Origin: an uncultured Alistipes sp.
GTDB taxonomy: Bacteria; Bacteroidota; Bacteroidia; Bacteroidales; Rikenellaceae
Assembly: GCF_949296715.1 (NCBI RefSeq)
Contig: NZ_CASFQD010000024.1
Location: 1 to 40,241, forward strand
Length of the DNA: 40,241 bases
Direction of reading: 5' to 3'
In this document: piece by piece, positions 1 through 6,755 of the stretch
Layout of the letters: each line of letters starts with the position of its first letter
Numbering within the stretch: the stretch's first letter is position 1
Made by a program: the position numbers and the translations under genes
Notes under the pieces: generated by a model
Told to the model about the DNA's origin: nothing
Databases searched by the model: none
Seen by the model: the letters and a program-made list of their open reading frames with translations, nothing else

Positions 1-477
1 CAGAAGAACATCATCGACAAGACGGCCGAGCAGGTCTTCTCGGAGCGCAACGACCGCATCGACTACATGGTCGGCACGATGATCGAGGTGCCGCGCGCCG
101 CCGTGACGGCCAACCAGATCGCCGAGGTGGCACAGTTCTTCTCGTTCGGTACGAACGACCTGACGCAGATGACGCTCGGCTTCTCGCGCGACGACATCGG
201 CAAGTTCCTGCCCATCTACCTCGACAAGGGCATCCTGAAGAACGACCCGTTCCAGATCCTCGACCGCAACGGTGTGGGCCAGCTCATCCGCGAAGCCGTC
301 TTCAAGGGCCGCGGTACGCGTGAGAACCTCAAGTGCGGCATCTGCGGCGAGCACGGCGGTGAGCCCTCGTCGGTAGAGTTCTGCCACTATGCAGGTCTCA
401 ACTATGTGAGCTGCTCGCCTTTCCGCGTGCCCATCGCACGCCTGGCCGCCGCACACGCAGCGCTCAAGGAGAAGTAA
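1..477 (+). CDS. ppdK: Pyruvate, phosphate dikinase, C-terminal part (5' end outside window)
   Basis: The reading frame is open from base 1 and gives the last 158 residues of a protein whose family is about 870-910 residues long, so the nucleotide-binding and phosphohistidine domains lie outside the window. The enzyme interconverts PEP + AMP + PPi and pyruvate + ATP + Pi in the cytosol. What is seen is the end of the PEP/pyruvate-binding TIM barrel: a GTMIEVPRAA stretch (window residues about 25-34), SFGTNDLTQ (48-56) and CGICGEHGGEPSS (112-124), whose second cysteine corresponds to the catalytic proton donor of the family. The frame ends in TAA and is followed at once by a strong hairpin terminator. 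The nifJ gene further along uses the same metabolite, but the two are not in one operon. Confidence 0.95.
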   Translation, partial: QKNIIDKTAEQVFSERNDRIDYMVGTMIEVPRAAVTANQIAEVAQFFSFGTNDLTQMTLGFSRDDIGKFLPIYLDKGILKNDPFQILDRNGVGQLIREAVFKGRGTRENLKCGICGEHGGEPSSVEFCHYAGLNYVSCSPFRVPIARLAAAHAALKEK

Positions 478-497
478 TCCGGCCCGTTCCGGAAACG

Positions 498-540
498 AAA
501 AGAGGTCCGCGGCACGAGTGTTGCGGACCTCTTTTCATTT
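498..540 (+). terminator. Intrinsic terminator after ppdK
   Basis: A 13-bp perfect inverted repeat (498-510 with 523-535, arm AAAAGAGGTCCGC) with a 12-base loop ends in a T-rich tail. It lies 21 bases after the ppdK stop codon. Confidence 0.85.
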
Positions 541-574
541 TTACCGGGAAAAAGGAAGGATTCATTGAAAAAGA

Positions 575-605
575 TTGAATCGAAAGACATTTTTCACTAT
601 ATTTG
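575..605 (+). promoter_or_regulatory. Bacteroidetes-type promoter for the 651 beta-barrel gene
   Basis: The -7 element TATATTTG (598-605) fits TAnnTTTG, and a TTG (575-577) lies 20 bases upstream, as expected for the -33 element of the Bacteroidetes housekeeping sigma factor. This leaves a leader of roughly 40 bases before the ATG at 651. Confidence 0.65.
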
Positions 606-650
606 ATATCGCAAAGCCGACAAACCTTTTAGCAACCAAAATATCATCGT

Positions 651-1115
651 ATGAAAAAGATCATTTTCGCAGCGGTAGCCGCTCTCTTTGCGGCTTCGGC
701 GTGGGCCCAGGCCCCCGGAAACTGGGCCGTGGGTCCTCAAATCGGCGTCTATGCCAACACGGGAGCACAGGGTGCCGTGCTTGGAATCGGTGCCGTCGGC
801 CGTTACAGCTTCACCGACAACTGGCGCATCCAGCCGTCGCTGACGGGTATCTGCAAGGCAGGCTGCTCGATCGACCTCAGCGCCGACGTACAGTATCTCT
901 TCGATGTGGCTCCCGACTGGAAAGTATATCCGCAGGCCGGCTTGAGCGCCAATGACATCGGCGGATGGTCGTGCGGCATCCACCTCGGCGGCGGCGCCGA
1001 CTTCTCGGTGGCCCGGAACTGGGACATCACGGCCGGACTGAAGTGGATCATCCAGACGGCGCAGCACCACAAGAACCCCATCCTGATCAACGTCGGAGCG
1101 ACCTACAAGTTCTGA
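651..1115 (+). CDS. Small outer-membrane beta-barrel protein (porin-like family)
   Basis: 154 residues starting MKKIIFAAVAALFAASAWAQ, a clear Sec signal peptide with likely cleavage after AWA-Q (about residue 19). The mature part alternates hydrophobic and polar residues and is rich in Gly, Tyr and Trp: VGPQIGVYANTGAQG, then paired strands, ending in INVGATYKF with the terminal Phe typical of substrates of the Bam machinery. This fits the eight-stranded OmpA/OmpX-like or 'outer membrane beta-barrel' families. It has no periplasmic peptidoglycan-binding domain. A single-gene transcript is suggested by a promoter at 575-605 and a terminator at 1136-1172. The specific role (pore, adhesin or structural protein) cannot be told from sequence. 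Confidence 0.85.
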   Translation: MKKIIFAAVAALFAASAWAQAPGNWAVGPQIGVYANTGAQGAVLGIGAVGRYSFTDNWRIQPSLTGICKAGCSIDLSADVQYLFDVAPDWKVYPQAGLSANDIGGWSCGIHLGGGADFSVARNWDITAGLKWIIQTAQHHKNPILINVGATYKF

Positions 1116-1135
1116 CGCGCAAGGTGTACGCAACG

Positions 1136-1172
1136 AAAAAGTCCGGGAATCCCGATGGATTCCCGGACTTTT
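1136..1172. terminator. Bidirectional terminator between convergent genes
   Basis: A perfect 12-bp stem (1141-1152 with 1157-1168, arm GTCCGGGAATCC) with a 4-base loop is flanked by AAAAA on the left and TTTT on the right. It can therefore stop the plus-strand barrel gene and the minus-strand operon that ends at 1344. Confidence 0.85.
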
Positions 1173-1214
1173 CTTGTACAGCCGTCGTGCCGCTTCCCGC
1201 CGGAACCGCCCGTC

Positions 1215-1335
1215 GAAACCGTCCGCCGGAGCCGTCCAACCGCCTGACGGAGCCACCGGCCGAAACCGCCCGCCGGAGCCGCCCAACCGCCTGACGGAGC
1301 CACCGGCCGAAACCGCCCGCCGGAGCCGCCCGACG
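1215..1335. repeat. Tandem 47-bp GC-rich repeat, about 2.5 copies
   Basis: Units at 1215-1261 and 1262-1308 differ at only a few positions; a third, incomplete unit runs from 1309 to about 1331, after which the sequence diverges. Each unit starts GAAACCG and contains CCGCCTGACGGAGCC. The array fills the gap between the bidirectional terminator and the convergent gene at 1344. No coding role is apparent. Confidence 0.85.
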
Positions 1336-1343
1336 TCGAAGCG

Positions 1344-1868
1344 TCAAAGCCCCTCGTTGATGCGGATCATTTCGAAGATGCGGTACCCCACAGGCGCGTA
1401 GGAGCGCCACGCGGCCCGCTTGACGCGATAGGTCCAGGTCCGGCCACCGGCATAGAGCGTTATCCGCGGTTCGGCCGTCTCGTCGAAGAAGGCACCGACG
1501 GAGGCCATCGGCGCACGGAAGGTATACCGGTGTTTCCACCGCTTGCGGTCCGGTTCGAGGTAGATGCGTTCGACGGGTGCCGCCATCACGACGCGGCCCA
1601 CCTCGAAACGCACCGAGTCGGCCGGTGTCGCATGCTCCATGACGTAGGTGAAGTTGATCGTCGCCTGCCCGTCGCGGTGCTCCTTGTAGGTGATGTCGAA
1701 GGTCAGGTCGCCGGCCTCGCTGTTTTCGAAGAGCGTGCAGGGGAAGGTGTGGTAGATCGTGCCGTCCTCCTCGGCCTTCGAGACGTAGTGACCGCGGATA
1801 TCCTGCGCTGCGGCACCCGTCACGAGTCCCGCGGCGAGGAGCGCGGCAAGCAGCGTCCGCCTAATCAC
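1344..1868 (-). CDS. Secreted/periplasmic protein of unknown function
   Basis: 174 residues. I place the start at a GTG (1866-1868), reading MIRRTLLAALLAAGLVTGAAAQD, because it gives a clean signal peptide (cleavage near AAA-Q); the frame stays open further upstream but would overlap the TRL gene entirely. The GTG overlaps the stop of the upstream TRL gene by 8 bases (GTGATTAG), which suggests translational coupling. The mature part (DIRGHYVSKAEEDGTIYHTFPC...) is mixed alpha/beta with a predicted beta-rich C-terminus and no recognisable catalytic motif. The DITYKEHRDGQATINFTY segment hints at a lipocalin-like or beta-sandwich fold, but I do not recognise the family. It is the last gene of the minus-strand glyS-ruvX-def run. 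Confidence 0.7.
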   Translation of the reverse strand: MIRRTLLAALLAAGLVTGAAAQDIRGHYVSKAEEDGTIYHTFPCTLFENSEAGDLTFDITYKEHRDGQATINFTYVMEHATPADSVRFEVGRVVMAAPVERIYLEPDRKRWKHRYTFRAPMASVGAFFDETAEPRITLYAGGRTWTYRVKRAAWRSYAPVGYRIFEMIRINEGL

Positions 1869-2163
1869 CGTAGACGATGACCGTATAGGTCGTATAGAAG
1901 CCCGCATAGGACTTGGCCTGGTAGTCGACGTGGTGGATGCGCGTGATCCCCGCCTCGCGGGCGGCCGTCTGAATGCTGGCGTCGCCCACGGCGATGATGC
2001 CCACATAACCCTTGGCCTCGGCCGTGCCGACCTTGCTCGATCCGGCATTGCCCGTGACGGCCAGTCCGTCCTTGACATCGGTATAGAGACCTCCCACGAG
2101 GGGCGACTTGACGCACCCGGCGAGGAGCAGTGCGGCAAAGGCCGCCGTAAGAATCTTTTTCAT
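1861..2163 (-). CDS. TRL-like family lipoprotein
   Basis: 100 residues starting MKKILTAAFAALLLAGCVKSP: a lipoprotein signal peptide with lipobox LAGC, lipidated Cys at 17. The mature part contains the pattern of the TRL-like family of Bacteroidetes and Proteobacteria: GGLYTDVKDGLAVTGNAGSSKVGTA, then GIIAVGDASIQTAAREAGI and THH-like RIHHVDYQAKS, ending in YTVIVYGD. Members are small envelope proteins whose biochemical role is not established. It lies 13 bases downstream of def and overlaps the next gene by 8 bases. An upstream in-frame ATG would add a polar N-terminus before the signal peptide, so the MKK start is preferred. Confidence 0.85.
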   Translation of the reverse strand: MKKILTAAFAALLLAGCVKSPLVGGLYTDVKDGLAVTGNAGSSKVGTAEAKGYVGIIAVGDASIQTAAREAGITRIHHVDYQAKSYAGFYTTYTVIVYGD

Positions 2164-2176
2164 GTCGGTGGTATGC

Positions 2177-2722
2177 TTATTTGGTTTTGTATGCACAGCG
2201 GTATTTCCCCTTGGCGAGGTTGAGCAGCTTGCCCTTGAGCAGGTTGCGGCGCAGCGGCGAGATACGGTCCGTGAAGACCGTCCCCTCGATGTGGTCGTAC
2301 TCGTGCTGGATGACCCACGCCTTCAGCCCGGTGAACTCCTCGTCGTGGGGCTGGAGGTTCTCGTCGAGGTAGCGCATGCGGATGCCCAGCGAGCGCTGCA
2401 CGTCGGCACGGATGCCCGGGAACGAGAGGCAGCCCTCGTTGTAGCTCTTCTTCTCCTCGGACATGGCGTAGATCTCGGCGTTGATGAAGGCGCGCTTGTA
2501 GTCGGCGCACGAGGGGTCCTCCTCGGCCCACGGCGTGCAGTCGACGATGAACAGGCGGATGTTCTTGCCGATCTGCGGAGCCGCGAGGCCCACCCCTTCG
2601 GCCTCCTCGAGGGTCAGGAACATGTCCTCGATGAGGCGCTTCAGATCGGGAAAATCGGGCGTGACGGGCTCGCAGTGTTTGCGCAGCACCTCGTCGCCGT
2701 ATATCACAATCGGGTATATCAT
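2177..2722 (-). CDS. def: Peptide deformylase
   Basis: 181 residues, the usual length. The enzyme removes the formyl group from the N-terminal Met of nascent proteins at the ribosome. All three family motifs are present: GVGLAAPQIG (43-52), EGCLSFPG (96-103) with metal ligand Cys98, and QHEYDHIEG (139-147) with metal ligands His140 and His144 and catalytic Glu141. The start is MIYPIVIYGDEVLR, matching the family N-terminus. It is 35 bases downstream of ruvX; def next to ruvX is a familiar arrangement in Bacteroidales. The middle segment (WAEEDPSCADYKRAF) is a small insertion seen in Bacteroidetes enzymes. Confidence 0.97.
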   Translation of the reverse strand: MIYPIVIYGDEVLRKHCEPVTPDFPDLKRLIEDMFLTLEEAEGVGLAAPQIGKNIRLFIVDCTPWAEEDPSCADYKRAFINAEIYAMSEEKKSYNEGCLSFPGIRADVQRSLGIRMRYLDENLQPHDEEFTGLKAWVIQHEYDHIEGTVFTDRISPLRRNLLKGKLLNLAKGKYRCAYKTK

Positions 2723-2757
2723 AATCTAAAAACTTTTACAGCAAAAATTCAACCGTT

Positions 2758-3174
2758 TCAGCGGGCGAGCGACTCCATGTAGCTCTGCAGGATGATCGTC
2801 GCCGAAATCTTGTCGACGAGCGCCCGGTCGCGGCGCGCCATGCGTCCGATGCCGCTTTCGAGCATCGTGCGGTGGGCCAGCACCGAGGTGAAGCGTTCGT
2901 CCCAGAAGAGCACCTCCTTGTCGGGGTAGGCGCGGCGCAGGCGTGCGGCCAGCGGCTCGACGTAGCGCCACGTCTCCGACGGGGAGCCGTCCATGCGCAT
3001 GGGTTTGCCCAGCACAATGGTCGAGACCTCCTCGCGGGCGAAGTAGCCGGCGAGCCAGCGCTCCAGCTGCTTCGTGTCGACGGTCTCGAGCCCTCCGGCG
3101 ATGATCCGCAGCGGGTCGCTCACGGCGATGCCCGTGCGCCGCGTTCCGTAGTCTATGGCAAGGATGCGTCCCAC
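2758..3174 (-). CDS. ruvX: Putative pre-16S rRNA nuclease / Holliday-junction resolvase-like YqgF
   Basis: 138 residues if translation starts at the GTG at 3172-3174 (MGRILAIDYGTRRTGIAVSDP), the canonical YqgF length. Longer forms would start in sequence belonging to the small upstream ORF. The RNase H-fold motif AIDYGTRRTGIAVSDP has the first catalytic Asp at residue 8; VLGKPMRMDGS is the conserved central strand and loop; DERFTSVLA and the final ALVDKISATIILQSYME complete the family signature. Members process the 5' end of 16S rRNA and have been linked to Holliday-junction resolution. It sits 13 bases after the 40-codon ORF and 35 bases before def. Confidence 0.93.
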   Translation of the reverse strand: MGRILAIDYGTRRTGIAVSDPLRIIAGGLETVDTKQLERWLAGYFAREEVSTIVLGKPMRMDGSPSETWRYVEPLAARLRRAYPDKEVLFWDERFTSVLAHRTMLESGIGRMARRDRALVDKISATIILQSYMESLAR

Positions 3175-3187
3175 GGCTCCGGCGGTA

Positions 3188-3310
3188 TTATCCGGCGATG
3201 CGGGCCAGGACCCAGCGTGCGGCAAGCCATCCCGCCACGGCCCCCAGTGCAAGGCACACGGCCACAACGGTGCAGCGCACGCGGCGCGGGTTTTCGGGCT
3301 TGCGCTCCAT
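3188..3310 (-). CDS. Very small predicted single-pass membrane protein
   Basis: A 40-codon ORF beginning ATG at 3308-3310, six bases after the glyS stop, and ending TAA 13 bases before the ruvX start. The product has a basic N-terminus (MERKPENPRRVRC) followed by one hydrophobic segment of about 20 residues (TVVAVCLALGAVAGWLAARW) and a short tail ending VLARIAG, which predicts an N-in membrane protein. Its tight fit between two genes of the same strand is the main support. I do not recognise a family. It could be missed by annotation because of its length. Confidence 0.6.
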   Translation of the reverse strand: MERKPENPRRVRCTVVAVCLALGAVAGWLAARWVLARIAG

Positions 3311-3316
3311 CGGCCG

Positions 3317-4861
3317 TTACAGATTCAGTTTGCGGAACAGCTTGCGGTAGGAGCACTCCTCGTCGACGAGCGCCGGAAGGGCCTCGATCTTCACGCGCTC
3401 CTGCGCCATCGTGTCGCAGTGGCGCACCGTCACGGTGCCGTCCTCGAGCGTCTGGCCGTCGACCGTCACGCAGAAGGGCGTGCCGATGGCGTCCTGGCGG
3501 CGGTAGCGCTTGCCCACCGAGTCCTTCTCGTCGTAGACGACGTTGTAGTCGTACTTGAGCAGGTCGACGATCTTCTGCGCCACCTCGGGCATGCCGTCCT
3601 TCTTGACCAGCGGCAGCACCGCCACCTTCACGGGGGCCAGCGCCGCGGGGAACTTCAGCACGACGCGCTGGTCGCCGCCCTCGAGCTGCTCCTCGGTGTA
3701 GGCGGCCGACATCACCTGCAGGAACATGCGGTCGACGCCGATCGAGGTCTCGACGACGTAGGGCACGTAGCTCTCGCCCGTCTCGGGATCGAAGTAGGTG
3801 ATCTTCTTGCCCGAGAACTTCTGGTGGTTGCCCAGGTCGAAGTCCGTGCGCGAGTGGATGCCCTCGACCTCCTTGAAGCCGAACGGGAAGTTGTACTCGA
3901 TGTCGGTGGCGGCGTTGGCGTAGTGGGCCAGCTTCTCATGGTCGTGGAAGCGGTAGTTGTCGTCGCCGAAGCCCAGGGCGCGGTGCCAGGCCATGCGGGT
4001 CTCCTTCCACTCGTTCCACCACTTCATCTCGGTGCCGGGGCGCACGAAGAACTGCATCTCCATCTGCTCGAACTCGCGCATGCGGAAGATGAACTGCCGG
4101 GCGACGATCTCGTTGCGGAAGGCCTTGCCGATCTGTGCGATACCGAACGGCAGCTTCATGCGGCCGGTCTTCTGCACGTTGAGGAAGTTGACGAAGATGC
4201 CCTGCGCCGTCTCGGGCCGCAGGTAGATCGTGCTGGCCCCCTCGGCCGTCGAGCCCATCTGCGTGGAGAACATCAGGTTGAACTGCCGCACCTCGGTCCA
4301 GTTGCGCGTACCCGAAATCGGGCAGGCGATCTCGCAGTCGAGGATGATCTGCCGCAGCGCCGCCAGGTCGTTGGCGTTCATCGCCTCCGTAAAGCGCTCG
4401 TGCACCTCGTTGCGGCGGGCGAGCGTCTCCGCCACACGGGGCGACGTCTCGCGGTACTTGGCCTCGTCGAAGGCTTCGCCGAAGCGCTTGCGGGCCTTCT
4501 CGACCTCCTTCTCGACCTTCTCGTCCTGCTTGGCGATCCACTCCTCGATCAGCACGTCGGCGCGGTAGCGCTTCTTCGAATCCCGGTTGTCGATCAGCGG
4601 ATCGTTGAAGGCGCTCACGTGGCCCGAAGCCTCCCACGTCTTGGGGTGCATGAAGATTGCGGCGTCGAGGCCCACGATGTTCTCGTGCAGCTTGACCATC
4701 GAATCCCACCAGTAGCGCTTGATGTTGTTCTTCAGCTCCACGCCGTTCTGACCGTAGTCGTAGACGGCGGCCAGGCCGTCGTAAATCTCGCTCGAGGGGA
4801 ATACGAAACCGTACTCCTTGCAGTGAGCGACGAGCTTTTTGAAAAGTTCTTCCTGCGTCAT
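3317..4861 (-). CDS. glyS: Glycine--tRNA ligase, homodimeric (alpha2) type
   Basis: 514 residues from MTQEELFKKLVAHCKEYGFV. It charges tRNA-Gly with glycine in the cytosol. The class II synthetase core is visible: GLAAVYDYGQNGVELKNNIKRYW (about 28-50), YLRPETAQGIFVNF (motif around residue 220) and the motif 2/3 region with FRNEI and IGVDRMFLQV. An anticodon-binding domain follows, ending in DGTVTVRHCDTMAQERVKI. The single-chain form replaces the glyQ/glyS alpha-beta type and is standard in Bacteroidetes. An upstream extension to about 5065 is open but gives a Cys/Arg-rich stretch with no homology to the family and crosses the promoter region, so I reject it. First gene of a six-gene minus-strand run. 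Confidence 0.97.
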   Translation of the reverse strand: MTQEELFKKLVAHCKEYGFVFPSSEIYDGLAAVYDYGQNGVELKNNIKRYWWDSMVKLHENIVGLDAAIFMHPKTWEASGHVSAFNDPLIDNRDSKKRYRADVLIEEWIAKQDEKVEKEVEKARKRFGEAFDEAKYRETSPRVAETLARRNEVHERFTEAMNANDLAALRQIILDCEIACPISGTRNWTEVRQFNLMFSTQMGSTAEGASTIYLRPETAQGIFVNFLNVQKTGRMKLPFGIAQIGKAFRNEIVARQFIFRMREFEQMEMQFFVRPGTEMKWWNEWKETRMAWHRALGFGDDNYRFHDHEKLAHYANAATDIEYNFPFGFKEVEGIHSRTDFDLGNHQKFSGKKITYFDPETGESYVPYVVETSIGVDRMFLQVMSAAYTEEQLEGGDQRVVLKFPAALAPVKVAVLPLVKKDGMPEVAQKIVDLLKYDYNVVYDEKDSVGKRYRRQDAIGTPFCVTVDGQTLEDGTVTVRHCDTMAQERVKIEALPALVDEECSYRKLFRKLNL

Positions 4862-4896
4862 CGTATTATCTTGTTGTTTTGTTGTTTTCCGAACCA

Positions 4897-4904
4897 CAAA
4901 TGTA
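4897..4904 (-). promoter_or_regulatory. Candidate -7 element upstream of glyS
   Basis: On the minus strand TACATTTG fits TAnnTTTG and lies 35 bases before the glyS ATG. I could not find a convincing TTTG about 20 bases further upstream, so this is only half a promoter. Confidence 0.4.
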
Positions 4905-5080
4905 CAAAATAAATGGGAAATGGGCCGTTTCGCGGGCAGATAATTTCCCTGCCGCCCGAAAAACAGGTTGTCCGCCGGCCCGAAAACCCGAAAAACACCG
5001 CCATGTCCCTTCATGCACGTAGCGCTGCAGAGCCTCCGCACGGGGATCGGGACGCAACGGCTCAAAAAAAAAGGTATTTA

Positions 5081-5113
5081 TTTGGAACATACGTAAAATT
5101 TTTACTACTTTTA
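5081..5113 (+). promoter_or_regulatory. Candidate promoter with long leader for the 5272 barrel gene
   Basis: TTTG (5081-5084), a 21-base spacer, then TACTTTTA (5106-5113), which matches TAnnTTTG except for the last base. If used, the leader is about 150 bases and contains a GGCAG/CTGCC hairpin near 5162-5175. Confidence 0.5.
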
Positions 5114-5271
5114 CAGCACAAAGAGAGACAAACTTGTGTAAAGAAACGGGGTCGGACGGGTCGGCAGTGCTGCCGGCTCCCTTGTGTCGCAACATCATGT
5201 GCCGCAGGCGCCCTGCCAAAGACACCACGAACGAAAAAAGAACACCATTAATTCACCAAAACCCAAAAAGC

Positions 5272-6003
5272 ATGAAAAAATTTGCCATCCTTCTCCTGAT
5301 GTCGTGCTTCGCGCTCACTGCCGCAGCGCAGACCGAAACCGCCGAAGCCGAAAACGTGAAGAACGTCCGTAAAAAGTTCTTCAACATCAGCTACCTCTCC
5401 GACAAGATCAAGTTCTCGGACGGTAACATCGGCCTGAACAACGCACTCGACGAGGTCGAGGGCATTGCCAATGACAAGAACATCGGCATCAAGAACAACT
5501 GGGGTATCTCGCTGACGCGCGGCCGCAGCTACATGCTCCACAAGAAGCCCATCGCCCGCCTGATCAGCATCGGCATCGACGCCAGCTTCTTCGATGTCAG
5601 CTACTCGAACTACACGGCGTCGTTCAACGACCTGGGTGCTTCGGACATGGGTCTCGAGGAACTTGAGGACTACGACCTCGCCAAAAAGATGGACTTCCAC
5701 AAGATAGAGTACAGCTTCCAGGTAGGTCCTTCGATCACGATCACCCCGGGCCAGAAGCTCACTGTAGCCGCCTATTTTCGTTACGCCCCGACCTTCTCGG
5801 GCCTCTACGTGGACGAGACTTTTGCCGGTAACTACGCCACGATGTTCGTAACGGGCGCATCGGTTGCCTACGGCAAGATGGGTGTCGGCATCGAGGCCCG
5901 TCTGGGCAACTGCACCTACAAGACCTTCTCGGGCGATCTCGACTTCTCGGCAAGCAAGATCAAGACCTCGGGCTTCCGTGCTTTCCTCCAGTTCCGCTGG
6001 TAG
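5272..6003 (+). CDS. Outer-membrane beta-barrel protein, unknown role
   Basis: 243 residues starting MKKFAILLLMSCFALTAAAQ, a Sec signal peptide with likely cleavage after AAA-Q near residue 20. The mature protein begins with a charged segment (TETAEAENVKNVRKKFF) and then shows amphipathic beta-strands such as RLISIGIDASFFDVSYSNYT, SFQVGPSITITPGQKLTVAAYFRYAP and MFVTGASVAYGKMGVGIEARLG, ending in RAFLQFRW with a terminal aromatic residue, the usual Bam-dependent barrel ending. The ATG at 5272 is chosen because upstream in-frame codons do not encode anything signal-like. It has its own terminator. Family not identified beyond 'outer membrane beta-barrel'. Confidence 0.85.
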   Translation: MKKFAILLLMSCFALTAAAQTETAEAENVKNVRKKFFNISYLSDKIKFSDGNIGLNNALDEVEGIANDKNIGIKNNWGISLTRGRSYMLHKKPIARLISIGIDASFFDVSYSNYTASFNDLGASDMGLEELEDYDLAKKMDFHKIEYSFQVGPSITITPGQKLTVAAYFRYAPTFSGLYVDETFAGNYATMFVTGASVAYGKMGVGIEARLGNCTYKTFSGDLDFSASKIKTSGFRAFLQFRW

Positions 6004-6024
6004 GATTTTGTAGAAACAATCGAA

Positions 6025-6063
6025 GATGGGAATTTCCGCACGGAAATTCCCATCTCTTTTTCA
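6025..6063 (+). terminator. Intrinsic terminator after the 5272 barrel gene
   Basis: A perfect 14-bp inverted repeat (6025-6038 with 6041-6054, arm GATGGGAATTTCCG) is followed by TCTTTTT. Confidence 0.85.
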
Positions 6064-6145
6064 TGTACTTTCATACTGCCATGGGCGGCAAAGAGTATAA
6101 CAATGCACCCGACAATATATTCCCTTTTCCCCGCATGGCGGGTCC

Positions 6146-6231
6146 CGACCTGGTCCCGATGGCGAAAAAGCGGAGGGGCGGCTGAAAGCGTGAGCGGCGG
6201 GGACAGTTTGCTTGCAACCCCGCGAACAGTC
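6146..6231 (+). repeat. 86-bp direct repeat, copy 1
   Basis: It aligns without gaps to 6651-6736 with 72 of 86 identical bases by my count. It includes GCTGAAAGCG, AGCGGCGGGGAC and a hairpin core GTTTGCTTGCAAC. Confidence 0.85.
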
Positions 6232-6290
6232 GCCCGACGCCGCTTTCAGGCGTCCGGACGCCGACATCGGAATCGGTCGGGTGGCCTTTG

Positions 6291-6412
6291 CTGCTTTTCG
6301 CCATCGAAAAGCAGGTAAAAAGAAAAAAGTTTTTTAGGCGTTTTTTCGAAAGCCGCAAAAACCGTTAGCTGCTTTTGCAATCGAAAAACAGAGAAAAAGA
6401 GAAAAGATTTTT
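6291..6412 (+). repeat. Pair of A/T-rich hairpin repeats
   Basis: Two similar units, 6291-6335 and 6369-6412, each start CTGCTTTT and continue into A-rich tracts. The first contains a perfect 10-bp stem, 6291-6300 with 6305-6314 (arm CTGCTTTTCG, loop CCAT). The second has the same layout with a mismatch. Confidence 0.7.
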
Positions 6413-6650
6413 CTTGTATTTTTGGGGCCAAAAGTACCAAAATCCTCCGCACGTCGTTCTCCGCGGGAGGATACGCCCCGCGGCGCTGCCCGGGGCGCGC
6501 AAGATCGGGGCCTATGCGCCACCCCGTGACTGTCGCGCCGCAGGTCGCACCCTCTTTTTCCGCGTCAAACGAGAGTGCGGATTGGTGGTGCCGCCGCTGG
6601 CGGCATTTTTTATAAGGGAGCTTAAAAGGTATTTTTCGTGTAATTGAACT

Positions 6651-6736
6651 CCGACTTGGTTCCGATGGCGGGAAAGCGGCCGGGCAGCTGAAAGCGCCAG
6701 CGGCGGGGACGGTTTGCCTGCAAACCCGCGGACGGT
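6651..6736 (+). repeat. 86-bp direct repeat, copy 2
   Basis: It ends 20 bases before the mnmA stop codon. The hairpin core here is fully paired: GGTTTGC at 6711-6717 with GCAAACC at 6720-6726. Copy 1 lies about 505 bases upstream in the same orientation. Confidence 0.85.
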
Positions 6737-6755
6737 ACGGTCTTTCCTATGATGC

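Larger units (their letters stand above)
6064..6755. other. Non-coding stretch with dispersed and local repeats
   Basis: About 690 bases with no convincing gene: the longest open frames here run through A/T homopolymer tracts and repeat units and have neither family resemblance nor a start context. The stretch holds two direct copies of an 86-bp repeat (6146-6231 and 6651-6736), a pair of A/T-rich hairpin-forming repeats (6291-6335 and 6369-6412), and a TTTTGGGGCCAAAA palindrome near 6419-6432. Convergent genes end on either side (5272 gene and mnmA). Confidence 0.7.

Noticed and set aside
3155..4912. 585-codon open frame antisense to glyS
   Set aside because: The glyS motifs on the other strand are complete; this frame has no start context or homology.
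5134..5271. tRNA-like fold in the leader of the 5272 gene
   Set aside because: I could not fit a D arm, T arm and acceptor stem together.
6071..6358. 95-codon minus-strand frame in the repeat region
   Set aside because: It runs through homopolymer tracts and repeat units and has no family resemblance or promoter.
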